DNA from: Litoreibacter arenae DSM 19593
GTDB taxonomy: Bacteria > Pseudomonadota > Alphaproteobacteria > Rhodobacterales > Rhodobacteraceae
Assembly (NCBI RefSeq): GCF_000442275.2
Contig: NZ_KE557310.1
Location: 62,001-126,000, forward strand
Length of the DNA stretch: 64,000 nucleotides
Direction: 5' to 3'
Part shown: in pieces, positions 55,749 to 64,000 of the stretch
Layout: each line of letters opens with the position of its first letter
Numbering within the stretch: position 1 is the first letter of the stretch
The notes under the pieces: generated by a model
Seen by the model: the letters and a program-made list of their open reading frames with translations, nothing else
Told to the model about the DNA's origin: nothing
The model's database searches: none
Program-made: the position numbers and the translations under genes

Positions 55749-56731
55749 AGACGCGCCAGCTTGGAAAAGGCGGTCCTCAGGTCGGCGCAGTCGGTCTAGG
55801 TTGCATGAGTTTCGCAGGTTTCTACGGCGAAACCGACCTTGCCACATCGCACGACACCTTGGATGCCGCCCGCGAATATGGCGTCGACTTCCTCGACACC
55901 GCGCTGATCTACGGCATGGGCAAGTCCGAAGAGGTCATCGGCAGCTACCTCAAAGCCAACCCCAACCACGGCTTCAAGATTGCCACCAAAGGCGGGATCG
56001 AGACGCAGCCGACGCGGCATTTCAACAACTCCGAAGCCAGCTTGCGCCGCGCGCTGGAAAGCTCCCTCAAGCGGCTCGGGGTGGATTATGTCGACCTCTA
56101 TTACATCCACCGCCGCGAGGCCGAGCGCCCGATCGAAGAGGTCACAGAAACGCTGGCCAAGTTCATCAAAGAAGGCAAAATCGGCGGCATCGGCTATTCC
56201 GAAATCGCGCCCTCCTCCTTGCGCCGCGCCCATGCGGTCCATCCCGTCATGGCCGTGCAAAGCGAATACTCGCTTTGGACACGTCAGCCCGAAATGGGCA
56301 TGATCCAGACCTGCGCCGAACTTGGGGTGGCCTTCGTGCCGTTCTCTCCGGTCGCCCGTGGCATGTTCGCTGACGCGTTCCCCGATCCCGCCGACTTTGC
56401 CGAAACCGATTTCCGCAAAAAGCAACCGCGTTTCATGGAAGAGAACTTCGCGGCGAACTGCAAAATCCTCGAACGTTTCCAAGACTTCTGCACCTCTCGC
56501 GGCTGGAGCCCGGCAGGCACCGCAATCGCATGGACACTGGACCAAGGGAGCCACATCATCCCGATCCCCGGCACCCGCACCCGCGCGCATCTGGAGCAAC
56601 TGGTGGAAGGCGACGCCATTGAGTTCACCGACGAGGACCGCGCCGAAATCAAACGCATCCTGCCCATCGGCTGGGCACATGGCGATCGCTATTCCGACGC
56701 CCAGATCGTCGGTGTGGAGCGCTACTGCTAG
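55745..56731 (+). CDS. aldo/keto reductase
   Basis: A 328-residue NADPH-dependent AKR of the YajO/PLD group. The catalytic tetrad region is visible ([19 protein letters not shown] near residue 42, with Asp and Tyr), KIATKGG near 76 with the Lys, and [16 protein letters not shown] near 108 with the His. [12 protein letters not shown] opens the barrel. The physiological substrate is unknown. Its ATG overlaps the deoD stop (ATGA), so the two genes are probably co-expressed. Confidence 0.9.
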   Translation: MKTRQLGKGGPQVGAVGLGCMSFAGFYGETDLATSHDTLDAAREYGVDFLDTALIYGMGKSEEVIGSYLKANPNHGFKIATKGGIETQPTRHFNNSEASLRRALESSLKRLGVDYVDLYYIHRREAERPIEEVTETLAKFIKEGKIGGIGYSEIAPSSLRRAHAVHPVMAVQSEYSLWTRQPEMGMIQTCAELGVAFVPFSPVARGMFADAFPDPADFAETDFRKKQPRFMEENFAANCKILERFQDFCTSRGWSPAGTAIAWTLDQGSHIIPIPGTRTRAHLEQLVEGDAIEFTDEDRAEIKRILPIGWAHGDRYSDAQIVGVERYC

Positions 56732-56788
56732 GCCCGAAGAACAGTCTGTTTCCTTAAATTCGGCGCATTCACCCCCCAAATATGAGGT

Positions 56789-57382
56789 ATGCGCCGCTCT
56801 TTGATCTCATTGTATGTTTTGCTGACGACCCGTCTGCCCATCCCCAAGGGCCTGCTGGCGCGGGCCATAGCCGTCATTTTTACCTACACGGCCGCCCTGG
56901 CCATCGTGCCACAATTAGCGCTGAATATCGCCGTGGCGATGGGGCTGGCCGCGACGCTTTGGGTGCGCCTGCCACAAGCGTGGTTCGAGGGCGAAAACCG
57001 CGACGCCAGCACAGGCGCAACCATACTCGCAGTCAGCCTAAGCCTCATTGCCATTTGCCTCTTCCTGCCCGCCAACATGGTGCAAATCTCCATCTCTTTG
57101 GGATTCTTTGTAATGGCCGCGCTCTACGGCCTTATCTGGGCTGTGGACCCGGACATGCTCGACAAAATGGGCTGGGATGTGAACAGTTGGGGCGTTGAGG
57201 GTCGCGCCAATGCAGTGCGCTGGCAGGTCGTACGCAGCGCCGCGCTTGGCGTGGCAAACGCCTACACCGCGTCTAATTTGATACCCCATGAATGGATCGT
57301 GGCCCATGCCATTCTGCCTTTGGCGGCCTATTACCTCTACCATTGGACCGTCCTTTCCACTCACCCTCATGACGATCCATAG
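56789..57382 (+). CDS. membrane protein of unknown function
   Basis: A 197-residue protein with about five hydrophobic segments (VIFTYTAALAIVPQLALNIAVAMGLAATLWV, ATILAVSLSLIAICLFL, ISISLGFFVMAALYGLIWAV, and others towards the C-terminus). There is no recognisable motif. It follows the AKR gene by 57 bases on the same strand and may be read with it. I do not recognise the family. Confidence 0.6.
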   Translation: MRRSLISLYVLLTTRLPIPKGLLARAIAVIFTYTAALAIVPQLALNIAVAMGLAATLWVRLPQAWFEGENRDASTGATILAVSLSLIAICLFLPANMVQISISLGFFVMAALYGLIWAVDPDMLDKMGWDVNSWGVEGRANAVRWQVVRSAALGVANAYTASNLIPHEWIVAHAILPLAAYYLYHWTVLSTHPHDDP

Positions 57383-57496
57383 TCGCCGAGATACAAGCCG
57401 AATTGTATGATGCTGGCCGTTCAGGCGCTGGCCATCAAGCTTTCGAAGCACCCTTTCATCGTCAAATGCACTCTTCTCCTCGCCCTAATGCAAAAC

Positions 57497-57520
57497 GGGG
57501 CGCCGCTCTAACGACGCCCC
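57497..57520 (-). terminator. terminator of the sdh operon
   Basis: On the minus strand GGGGCG...CGCCCC, with extra pairs inside interrupted by one mismatch, is followed by GTTTTG. It begins 27 bases after the sdhB stop and ends the operon. Confidence 0.75.
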
Positions 57521-57546
57521 ATCCAATCTGACAAGCTGTCGCCAAC

Positions 57547-58326
57547 CTAGACCTGACGTTCCACCATCAATTTCTTGATCTCAGCGATGGCTTTGGCCGG
57601 GTTCAATCCTTTGGGGCAGGTCTTTGCACAGTTCATGATCGTGTGGCAGCGATACAGTTTGAACGGGTCTTCCAACTCGTCCAGCCGCTCCCCCGTGGCC
57701 TCGTCACGGCTGTCGATGATCCAGCGGTAGGCGTGCAACAACGCGGCTGGCCCGAGGTAGCGGTCGCCGTTCCACCAGTAGGACGGACAAGCGGTCGAGC
57801 AAGACGCGCACATCACGCATTCATATAGCCCGTCCAGCTTCTTGCGATCCTCGATGGATTGCCGCCATTCCTTCTTGGGGCGGTTGGTCTTGGTTTCCAG
57901 CCACGGCATGATCGAGGCGTGCTGGGCATAGAAATGCGTCAGGTCGGGGATCAAGTCCTTGATCACCGGCAGGTGCGGCAGCGGGTAGATTTTCACATCG
58001 CCCTTGATCTCGTCCATGCCGTAGATGCAGGCCAGCGTGTTGATCCCGTCGATATTCATCGCGCACGACCCGCAGATACCCTCGCGGCAAGAGCGGCGGA
58101 AGGTCAGCGTCGGGTCAATCTCGTTCTTGATCTTGATCAGCGCGTCCAGAACCATCGGCCCGCATTTGTCCATATCGACAAAATAGGTATCAACCGAGGG
58201 GTTCTTTCCGTCGTCAGGGTTCCAGCGGTAAATCTGGAACTTGCGCACATTGTTGGCACCTTCGGGCTTCGGCCATGTCTTGCCGCCCATGATCTTGGAA
58301 TTCTTGGGAAGGGTCAGTTGGACCAT
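57547..58326 (-). CDS. sdhB: succinate dehydrogenase iron-sulfur subunit
   Basis: A 259-residue SdhB, carrying electrons from FAD to ubiquinone through three clusters. The [2Fe-2S] ligands lie in [16 protein letters not shown] with a later C (residues ~80-100), the [4Fe-4S] and [3Fe-4S] ligands in [16 protein letters not shown] near 170 and [17 protein letters not shown] near 230. The length is normal. It is the last gene of the operon and lies 9 bases after a small lipoprotein gene. Confidence 0.96.
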   Translation of the reverse strand: MVQLTLPKNSKIMGGKTWPKPEGANNVRKFQIYRWNPDDGKNPSVDTYFVDMDKCGPMVLDALIKIKNEIDPTLTFRRSCREGICGSCAMNIDGINTLACIYGMDEIKGDVKIYPLPHLPVIKDLIPDLTHFYAQHASIMPWLETKTNRPKKEWRQSIEDRKKLDGLYECVMCASCSTACPSYWWNGDRYLGPAALLHAYRWIIDSRDEATGERLDELEDPFKLYRCHTIMNCAKTCPKGLNPAKAIAEIKKLMVERQV

Positions 58327-58335
58327 GGTGTTCTC

Positions 58336-58659
58336 CTACGTCAAAAACGGCGCGATGCCGTCTTCCAAAAGACAAGCGATCGTGTCGCGGCGGGTGGCGA
58401 TCTCGATCACCAGTTGTGTTTCTTCCGGGCCAAGGCCGGTAGCACCAGCGCGGGCCAGCTTTATGATCTCGGCGGCGGATGCGTTATGGATGACGCATTC
58501 CGTGGCAGGCTCCAGCGGCACACCGGGGAAGCGTTTCGCCAGCACGGGTCGCACCGCGTCGGAGGCTTGCTTGCGGGCGACCTGGTCAGCCAGCCCATCC
58601 TCGCCACAAGCCGAAAGCCCCATCAGGACAACAAGTGAAAGCGTGACAATCCGTTTCAT
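58336..58659 (-). CDS. small lipoprotein within the sdh operon
   Basis: A 107-residue lipoprotein precursor with lipobox LSAC near residue 15. The mature part has two Cys residues (ECVIHNASAAEIIKLARAG near 55 and IACLLEDG near the end) and is helical. The ATG at 58659 overlaps the stop of the methyltransferase gene (ATGA) and follows GAGGTGG; a GTG nine bases upstream is less likely. Function unknown; position between sdhA and sdhB is noteworthy. Confidence 0.75.
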   Translation of the reverse strand: MKRIVTLSLVVLMGLSACGEDGLADQVARKQASDAVRPVLAKRFPGVPLEPATECVIHNASAAEIIKLARAGATGLGPEETQLVIEIATRRDTIACLLEDGIAPFLT

Positions 58660-59392
58660 GTGTTCCACCTCGTGAACAATACATCCATATGGCGCGGTTG
58701 CGCCTTTTTTCCAGCATGTGCTGCCATCGCCAGCACGTCGCGGAACTCCAGCCCTGCTTTCGCCAGCTCTGCAATTACCGCCGATGGCGGGCCGACACCT
58801 GCAAATCGGTGAGTTACCGACAGCTCCAGAATGACGAAGTCGCAGCGCTTCAATGTCTCCGCGCCGCCCTTGAGAACCTCGAACTCAAAGCCTTCGGTGT
58901 CGATCTTCAACCCGAGACGTCCGGGCAAATCCGCAGCCAGCACGTCGAGGGTCATCACCGGCACTTCCCGCTTCGCCACCTCGGAAAAGCTGTCTGCCAG
59001 CTTGTCCACGCGTTCCTTCAAGCTCGCCATGGCGCCGCCCTTGCCCGGTTCGGTTTCAGGCACGGACAACATGGCCTTGCCCTGCTCTGCCCCCAAAGCC
59101 ACCGCGCGGAAGTCGAAACTTTTGGGCGAGACACCGGCTTTTACCGCCGCCTCACATTCCGCTTGCGGGTCCACCAGCACGAAATGCGCATCGGGGAAAC
59201 TGCGGTACAGCCAGGGCGTGCCGTCATGTACGCCGACGTCGATCACGCAATCCGGCGCGAAGCCGTATGCCTTAAGATAGGGCGGGCGCGTCTTCCACGG
59301 GTGGAGAATAAACCCCTCGTCCCGCGCGGCGCGGCGTATGTCGGCGAGCTCTGTCAGGACGTCACCCCAAGATACTGCTCAGCGCGCATCAT
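58656..59392 (-). CDS. FkbM family methyltransferase, probably frameshifted at its 5' end
   Basis: A SAM-dependent FkbM-type methyltransferase. DVGVHDGTPWLYRSFPDAHF is the SAM motif region, LKIDTEGFEFEVLKGG and VILELSV follow. The only start in this frame is a GTG at 59246, which would give 196 residues but cut off ~48 upstream residues that read as good protein (LADIRRAARDEGFILHPWKT). An ATG at 59392, overlapping the stop of the lipoprotein gene by ATGA, opens a different frame (MMRAEQYLGVTS, then a stop); one extra G in the GGGG at 59365-59368 would join the two. It is either frameshifted, a sequencing error, or starts at the GTG. Substrate unknown. Confidence 0.7.
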
Positions 59393-59682
59393 GTCTTGGC
59401 CCCGATCGTGATGCCAAAGGTCGTGGGTTGCGGCTTACCGCTGATCTTGCGGTCGATGCACTCAGCGAACGCGGCATCTGCGGATTGCGGCCGGAACACC
59501 TTGTCCGTCACCGTGATCGAGCCGCGCGCCTTGCCACCGCCGGTGCCGACACCCACGCCGATATTGCCCTGAACACCATCAGCCAGCCCCACCTCGTCGC
59601 GGCACTCCCGCGCAGCCCGTTCCGGTGACATCGGAACAGGCGCACATGCCGCCATAAGCAAAGGAAGGACCAGCCAGCGCAT
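59389..59682 (-). CDS. small lipoprotein following sdhA
   Basis: A 97-residue precursor with lipobox MAAC near residue 13. The mature part has one further Cys pair (RECRDE and AECIDR) and a Gly-rich beta-like centre (GNIGVGVGTGGGKARGSITV). The ATG overlaps the sdhA stop (TGATG), so it is coupled to sdhA. The stop overlaps the start codon of the methyltransferase gene. Function unknown. Confidence 0.75.
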   Translation of the reverse strand: MRWLVLPLLMAACAPVPMSPERAARECRDEVGLADGVQGNIGVGVGTGGGKARGSITVTDKVFRPQSADAAFAECIDRKISGKPQPTTFGITIGAKT

Positions 59683-61487
59683 CAGTATACCCGGGCTTTC
59701 GGTGCGATCTTCTTGAGGTCGATGCCACCTTCATCCTGTGGGGTCAGCGGGTCCAGATGCACGCCACGGTAGCTCAGGGTCACCTTGGTGCCATCGACAT
59801 GGGCCAGCGAGTGTTTGCGCCAGTTCTTGTCGTCACGGTCCGGATAGTCCTCATGGGCATGCGCCCCGCGGCTTTCCTTACGCGCTTCGGCCCCCACGAT
59901 GGTCGCCAAGGCGTTCGGCATCAGGTTCGCCAGCTCCAGCGTCTCCATCAGGTCGGAGTTCCAGACCAACGAGCGGTCGGTGACGTTAAGGTCGTCCATC
60001 TTGGCGGCCACGGCAGCCATCTTGTCCACGCCCTCCGCCAGCGTTTTGTCCGTGCGGAATACCGCCGCGTCTTCCTGCATCGTTTTTTGCATTTCCAACC
60101 GCAATTCTGCGGTCGACACGGTGCCCTTGGCGTTGCGGAAGCTGTCGAAGCGGTCAATCGCCGCGTCGATGGACTTCTGCGGCATCTCTGGGTTCGGCGC
60201 GCCCGGCGTGACGATCTCGGCGGCGCGGATCGCCGCTGCACGGCCAAACACCACCAAGTCGATCAGCGAGTTGGACCCAAGGCGGTTCGCCCCATGCACA
60301 GACGCGCAGCCCGCTTCGCCTACAGCCATCAGGCCCGGTGCAATAGCTTCGGAGTTGTCTTTGGTCGGGTTCAGAACCTCGCCCCAATAGTTGGTCGGAA
60401 TGCCGCCCATGTTGTAATGCACAGTCGGCAGCACCGGAATCGGCTCCTTGTGCAAATCCACGCCCGCAAATACTCGCGCCGATTCCGAGATACCCGGCAA
60501 ACGCAGCGCCAGCGTTTCAGGTGGCAGGTGGTTCAGGTGCAGGTGGATGTGGTCCTTATGCTCGCCCACGCCACGACCTTCGCGGATTTCCATGGTCATG
60601 CAACGCGACACCACATCGCGTGACGCAAGGTCCTTGTAGGTCGGCGCATAGCGCTCCATGAACCGCTCGCCCTCGGAGTTGGTCAGGTAGCCCCCCTCCC
60701 CGCGTGCGCCCTCGGTGATCAAACAGCCCGCGCCATAGATGCCCGTCGGGTGGAACTGCACAAACTCCATGTCCTGCAACGGCAAGCCCGCGCGGGCCAC
60801 CATGCCTCCGCCATCGCCGGTGCATGTATGCGCCGATGTGGCCGAGAAATACGCACGACCATAGCCGCCCGTGGCCAGCACCACCATTTTGGCGCTGAAC
60901 ACGTGCAGCGTGCCATCGTCCAGCTTCCAACACAAAACGCCGGTGCAGACACCCTCATCGTTCATGATCAGGTCGGTGGCGAAGTATTCAATGTAGAATT
61001 CCGCGTTGTTCTTCAGCGACTGGCCATAGAGCGTGTGCAAAATAGCGTGGCCGGTGCGGTCGGCGGCAGCACAAGTACGCTGCACGGGCGGGCCTTCGCC
61101 AAACTCGGTGGTGTGGCCACCGAACGGGCGCTGGTAAATCTTGCCCTCTTCGGTCCGCGAAAACGGAACGCCGTAATGCTCCAGCTCGTAGACCGCCTTC
61201 GGGGCCTCCCGCGCCAGATATTCCATCGCATCCGTGTCGCCCAGCCAGTCCGAGCCCTTGACGGTGTCATACATATGCCACTGCCAGTTATCCGGCCCCA
61301 TATTCGACAGCGACGCGGCGATGCCGCCCTGTGCCGCAACCGTGTGGGACCGGGTCGGGAACACCTTGGTCACGCAGGCCGTGCGCAGACCTTGTTCAGC
61401 CATGCCCAACGTGGCCCTCAGGCCAGCGCCACCGGCACCAACCACCACAACGTCATATTCGTGAGTTTCGTATTCGTAAGCAGCCAT
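59682..61487 (-). CDS. sdhA: succinate dehydrogenase flavoprotein subunit
   Basis: A 601-residue SdhA that oxidises succinate to fumarate. The FAD-binding [20 protein letters not shown] is near residue 15, the covalent FAD His is in [15 protein letters not shown] near 45, HTGDGGGMV-type binding appears as [13 protein letters not shown] near 220, and [13 protein letters not shown] near 400 is the catalytic/FAD block. The length is normal. It follows sdhD after 18 bases. Confidence 0.97.
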   Translation of the reverse strand: MAAYEYETHEYDVVVVGAGGAGLRATLGMAEQGLRTACVTKVFPTRSHTVAAQGGIAASLSNMGPDNWQWHMYDTVKGSDWLGDTDAMEYLAREAPKAVYELEHYGVPFSRTEEGKIYQRPFGGHTTEFGEGPPVQRTCAAADRTGHAILHTLYGQSLKNNAEFYIEYFATDLIMNDEGVCTGVLCWKLDDGTLHVFSAKMVVLATGGYGRAYFSATSAHTCTGDGGGMVARAGLPLQDMEFVQFHPTGIYGAGCLITEGARGEGGYLTNSEGERFMERYAPTYKDLASRDVVSRCMTMEIREGRGVGEHKDHIHLHLNHLPPETLALRLPGISESARVFAGVDLHKEPIPVLPTVHYNMGGIPTNYWGEVLNPTKDNSEAIAPGLMAVGEAGCASVHGANRLGSNSLIDLVVFGRAAAIRAAEIVTPGAPNPEMPQKSIDAAIDRFDSFRNAKGTVSTAELRLEMQKTMQEDAAVFRTDKTLAEGVDKMAAVAAKMDDLNVTDRSLVWNSDLMETLELANLMPNALATIVGAEARKESRGAHAHEDYPDRDDKNWRKHSLAHVDGTKVTLSYRGVHLDPLTPQDEGGIDLKKIAPKARVY

Positions 61488-61505
61488 GTCAGACGGGCCT
61501 TCCGA

Positions 61506-61877
61506 TTAAAGAGCGAGGCGGGCGATGGCGAACAGGCCAATCCCGGCGATGGTGTAGCACAGGCAGATCGACAGGATGATCGCGACCTTGCGCGCTGTGC
61601 CTTGCACATAGTCCTCAATCAGCACCTGAACACCGTTTTTGAAATGAATCATGGACACCAAAATCGTTAGCGCGGCCACAATCGCCGGAAACGGGCGGCT
61701 GTAATAGGCAACGACTTCTTCGTAGGGCGCGCCCAGAATGCGCCCGAATGTGAAGATGAACAGCGGCACAAGGCTGATCAACATCGCAGAGCTAACGATC
61801 ATGCCCCAGTGATGCATGGTGCCGGACTTGGCCGAGCCCAGGCCGGTAGCGCGTTTGCGGTCTGTCAAAATAGGCAT
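61506..61877 (-). CDS. sdhD: succinate dehydrogenase membrane anchor subunit
   Basis: A 123-residue subunit with three transmembrane helices (IVSSAMLISLVPLFIFTFGRIL, AIVAALTILVSMIHFKNGVQVLI, AIILSICLCYTIAGIGLFAIA). The second contains a His likely to bind heme b or quinone (MIHFKNGVQ). With SdhC it anchors the complex and forms the quinone site. It follows sdhC after 10 bases. Confidence 0.93.
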   Translation of the reverse strand: MPILTDRKRATGLGSAKSGTMHHWGMIVSSAMLISLVPLFIFTFGRILGAPYEEVVAYYSRPFPAIVAALTILVSMIHFKNGVQVLIEDYVQGTARKVAIILSICLCYTIAGIGLFAIARLAL

Positions 61878-61887
61878 CTCAGCTCCC

Positions 61888-62271
61888 TCACAAAATAACT
61901 GCGGTTATGATTGTCAGCACAAAGCTGCCAATCACCACGCCGTAGGCCAACCTCTTGGCCGCGTCCAACTCAAGACCTCGCCCGCTGTCCCAATACAGAT
62001 GACGCAGCCCCGCCAGGTAGTGATACCAGACCGCCCAGAGCGAGCCGAACATGATCAGATCACCGAACCAGCCGGTGACAAACCCGTTCGCGGTGTTGAA
62101 ATAATCCTCGCCGTAACTGGCGGCCAGAAGCCACCATACGACCAAAACCGACGCGACAATCAGCGCGTTGCCGGTCAGTCGCGTCAGAATGGACGTGATT
62201 GAAGTCCATTGCGGGCGGTAGATGGAGATATGGGGGGAAAGAGGTCGTTTTCCCCGATTGACGTCAGCCAT
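61888..62271 (-). CDS. sdhC: succinate dehydrogenase cytochrome b556 subunit
   Basis: A 127-residue subunit with three transmembrane helices, starting SPHISIYRPQWTSITSILTRLTGN, the SdhC signature. The heme ligand His lies in WYHYLAGLRHLYWD near residue 82. The ATG at 62271 follows GAAGGAC and heads the sdhCDAB operon. Two GTGATCAC palindromes lie 122-156 bases upstream. Confidence 0.95.
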   Translation of the reverse strand: MADVNRGKRPLSPHISIYRPQWTSITSILTRLTGNALIVASVLVVWWLLAASYGEDYFNTANGFVTGWFGDLIMFGSLWAVWYHYLAGLRHLYWDSGRGLELDAAKRLAYGVVIGSFVLTIITAVIL

Positions 62272-62392
62272 GGCGCGTCCTTCGTTTTGCTACGGTGTTT
62301 GTGCATTATCATTAGACTATTAGCGCACCGAGTCACGCCCCATACGCGCCGAAATGCGCGGTGATTTGTAGCAATTTTGTAGAATTTTTGCT

Positions 62393-62427
62393 TTTGTGAT
62401 CACGCTATTCTAGCGCGTGATCACAAA
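62393..62427. promoter_or_regulatory. twin GTGATCAC inverted repeat upstream of sdhC
   Basis: TTTGTGATCACGC (62393-62405) and GCGTGATCACAAA (62415-62427) are perfect inverted repeats, and each arm contains the self-complementary GTGATCAC. The two palindromes are 21 bases centre to centre, two helical turns. It may be a double operator for the sdh operon, or a terminator of the DUF1194 gene whose stop is 17 bases away. Confidence 0.55.
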
Positions 62428-62443
62428 TCAAAGCTTCCAGCGG

Positions 62444-63106
62444 CTACTCCAGAGACGCGACCTGTTTTGTGATCTCGCGCAACAACTTCTGGCGAATGCG
62501 CTTCGGATAGTCCTCGAAAGTCAGCGCCTCCAGGGCAAAGCTCCCCGGGCCGACGATAAGATTTGCACGGTAGTAGTCGACCAACTTGTTTTCGGACTCC
62601 GCGATCGCCAACCCGTTGATCGTCACGCCCTTGCGCAAAGCTGCCGACTTCATCTCCGCTGGCGGCACGCCCTCATTTGAAAAGCCGTCGCCCGAGACGT
62701 CGATCACCCGCCGCTTGCACTCGGGCACAGCGTCGAACTCGATTAATGCACTGCCCACAGCTTCACCAATTGCCGTAGAAAAGTTGCGCCATTCCCGCGG
62801 CGCACCACGCACGCGAAGGGCCAGTGCATCCGCAGCGTTCAGATCAGTCACATGCGTCCACGGCACCGAGACCCGTTGGCGCGAGATACCGGTCCATTGC
62901 AAAAGCATCACCTTGGCTTGCGCGGCCACCAAGGCCTCCGTCACCGCACCGTCGGCCAGCGCCGCCCCGAGGCCGTCCATCTGAAGGCGGTATTCTATGT
63001 GATCCACTGAACCCGAGACATCCACCGCCAGCACCAGCGCCAGCTCACAGGCCTGCGCAGAGGCGCAGCCGACCCATGTGGCCATGATGAACGAGCAGGT
63101 TCGCAT
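62444..63106 (-). CDS. DUF1194 (VWA-like) secreted protein
   Basis: About 220 residues of the DUF1194 family, with a Sec signal (MRTCSFIMATWVGCASAQA) and a von Willebrand A-like fold: the metal site DVSGSVD is close to the new N-terminus, VIDVSGDGFSNEG near residue 140 gives the second block. The role is unknown; such proteins may bind a divalent metal ion and partners in the periplasm. The start is uncertain: ATG 63106 gives the best signal, while 63118 and 63136 are also in frame. It lies 75 bases behind mch. Confidence 0.82.
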   Translation of the reverse strand: MRTCSFIMATWVGCASAQACELALVLAVDVSGSVDHIEYRLQMDGLGAALADGAVTEALVAAQAKVMLLQWTGISRQRVSVPWTHVTDLNAADALALRVRGAPREWRNFSTAIGEAVGSALIEFDAVPECKRRVIDVSGDGFSNEGVPPAEMKSAALRKGVTINGLAIAESENKLVDYYRANLIVGPGSFALEALTFEDYPKRIRQKLLREITKQVASLE

Positions 63107-63181
63107 ACAGGACACCATGCCCGATACGGCGCACATGGCACATCACGTTTTCGCGTGCTGGGTCGAGCCGGCCTTCAGACC

Positions 63182-64000
63182 CTAAACCGGCATCAACGCC
63201 CAGTAATCCAGATCAAGCAGGACATGAGGCAGATATTTCCCGTCCTCGCCTTTCAGCGTGAACGGATCGCCCTCCGCCTCATACGCCACCAGCCGCAGCC
63301 GGATCGCGCCAACGCCCTCGGCACCAGTCTCGGCCACATCCAACACCTCGGACCACGCCTTGACCGTGTCGCCAGCCCCGCAGGGGTTCGCATGCGCACC
63401 GGAATTCAGCCCGACAATGATCTGCGCATTGGCCAGCCCGTTGAACGACAGCGCCCGCGCCAGCGAGATCACATGACCGCCATAGATCAACCGCCCACCA
63501 TCCCGCGCCGTTGCGTCGAAATGCACCTTGGCCGTGTTCTGCCACAGGCGGGTGGCAAGCATATGCTCGGCCTCCTCAATGGTGACACCATCGACATGGT
63601 CGATCTTCTCACCCACTTTGTAGTCAGCCAGACGGTGCGGCTCCCCCGCTTGCACGAAGTCGTAATTCGCAAAGCTAAGCCCTTCCGGCACAACCAGATC
63701 ACCCGCCTTCACCGCATCTGCCAAATCAGGCACCACCGTCTCCGGCGCAGGTGCATCGACGTCGCCCTTGCGCACCATGACCCAACGAACGTAGCTCAGC
63801 ACATCCTCGCCCAACTGGTTGCTGCCCGTGGTACGGACCCAGACAACCCCGGTCTTGCCGTTGGAATTCTGCTTCAGCCCGATCACTTCGGAGCGCGACC
63901 GGATGGTGTCGCCCATATGCACGGGTTTCAGGAACCGCCCCTCGGCATAACCCAGATTGGCCACCGCGTTCAGCGAGATATCCGGCACCGTCTTGCCAAA
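63182..64000 (-). CDS. mch: mesaconyl-CoA hydratase (MaoC-like), 5' end cut by the window
   Basis: The reading frame continues past the right edge, so only the C-terminal 272 residues are seen. They match the two-hotdog MaoC-like mesaconyl-CoA hydratase (beta-methylmalyl-CoA dehydratase): FGKTVPDISLNAVANLGYAE at the edge, GLKQNSNGKTGVVWVRT near, and the second hotdog with NTAKVHFDA, GGRLIYGGHVISLARAL. The enzyme hydrates mesaconyl-CoA in the ethylmalonyl-CoA pathway; a function in 3-methylmalyl-CoA turnover fits the ccr and ecm genes in this window. It precedes the DUF1194 gene and the sdh operon. Confidence 0.9.
   Translation of the reverse strand, partial: FGKTVPDISLNAVANLGYAEGRFLKPVHMGDTIRSRSEVIGLKQNSNGKTGVVWVRTTGSNQLGEDVLSYVRWVMVRKGDVDAPAPETVVPDLADAVKAGDLVVPEGLSFANYDFVQAGEPHRLADYKVGEKIDHVDGVTIEEAEHMLATRLWQNTAKVHFDATARDGGRLIYGGHVISLARALSFNGLANAQIIVGLNSGAHANPCGAGDTVKAWSEVLDVAETGAEGVGAIRLRLVAYEAEGDPFTLKGEDGKYLPHVLLDLDYWALMPV

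Overview
The window looks like chromosomal DNA of a GC-rich alphaproteobacterium of the order Rhodobacterales, most likely the Roseobacter group. The reasons are the ethylmalonyl-CoA pathway genes (crotonyl-CoA carboxylase/reductase, ethylmalonyl-CoA mutase and a mesaconyl-CoA hydratase cut by the right edge), an RpoH of the RpoHII type, a LuxI/LuxR pair of roseobacter character, a TauE/SafE plus TIGR02186 pair, and a sdhC-D-A-B order with extra genes between sdhA and sdhB. No tRNA, rRNA, CRISPR array, transposase or prophage block was seen. Genes are densely packed, with many ATGA, TGATG or GTGA overlaps.

Layout. 1-4.3 kb: a cut gene of unknown function, an acetyltransferase, a Tat-exported DUF1501/DUF1800 pair and a hemerythrin gene behind a possible GGAAC/CGTT stress promoter. 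4.4-5.8 kb: an MT-A70 methyltransferase facing a BglII/BstYI-family endonuclease gene, a predicted type II restriction-modification locus joined to aspS. 5.8-12.5 kb: aspS, a cyclopropane-fatty-acid-synthase-like gene and carB, with two back-to-back perfect hairpins before carB. 12.5-14.4 kb: an AT-rich, abortive-infection-like orphan, a small lipoprotein and a small regulator-like gene. 14.6-28.8 kb: housekeeping genes (tdk, proC, csaA, coaBC, dut, rpoH, cobU, comM, gshB, yraN, rsmI and a PBP-activator-like lipoprotein). 28.7-38 kb: glnD-murJ, a rhomboid fold lacking its catalytic residues, trpS, ilvE, nfu, tsaB and rimI. 38-43 kb: a BMP-type (nucleoside-like) ABC transporter. 43-48 kb: TauE/SafE plus partner, a RecD-like helicase, luxI, luxR and a small gene overlapping luxR. 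48-54 kb: ccr, a PlsB-like acyltransferase, a DUF4239 protein and ecm. 54-57.4 kb: a desaturase, deoD, an aldo/keto reductase and a membrane protein. 57.5-62.3 kb: the sdh operon. 62.4-64 kb: a DUF1194 protein and the truncated mch.

How the genes work together. ccr, ecm and mch act in C2 assimilation and acetyl-CoA anaplerosis, which passes through propionyl-CoA to succinate, and succinate dehydrogenase then connects this to the TCA cycle and the quinone pool. The luxI/luxR genes provide acyl-homoserine-lactone signalling, and a hairpin may hide the luxI ribosome binding site. rpoH has a close match to the RpoE promoter known from Rhodobacter, which would tie it to oxidative stress. The most unusual items are the convergent restriction-modification locus, the AT-rich defence-like orphan, the luxI hairpin with the small gene overlapping luxR, an apparent 5' frameshift in the FkbM gene of the sdh operon, and several strong unexplained inverted repeats.
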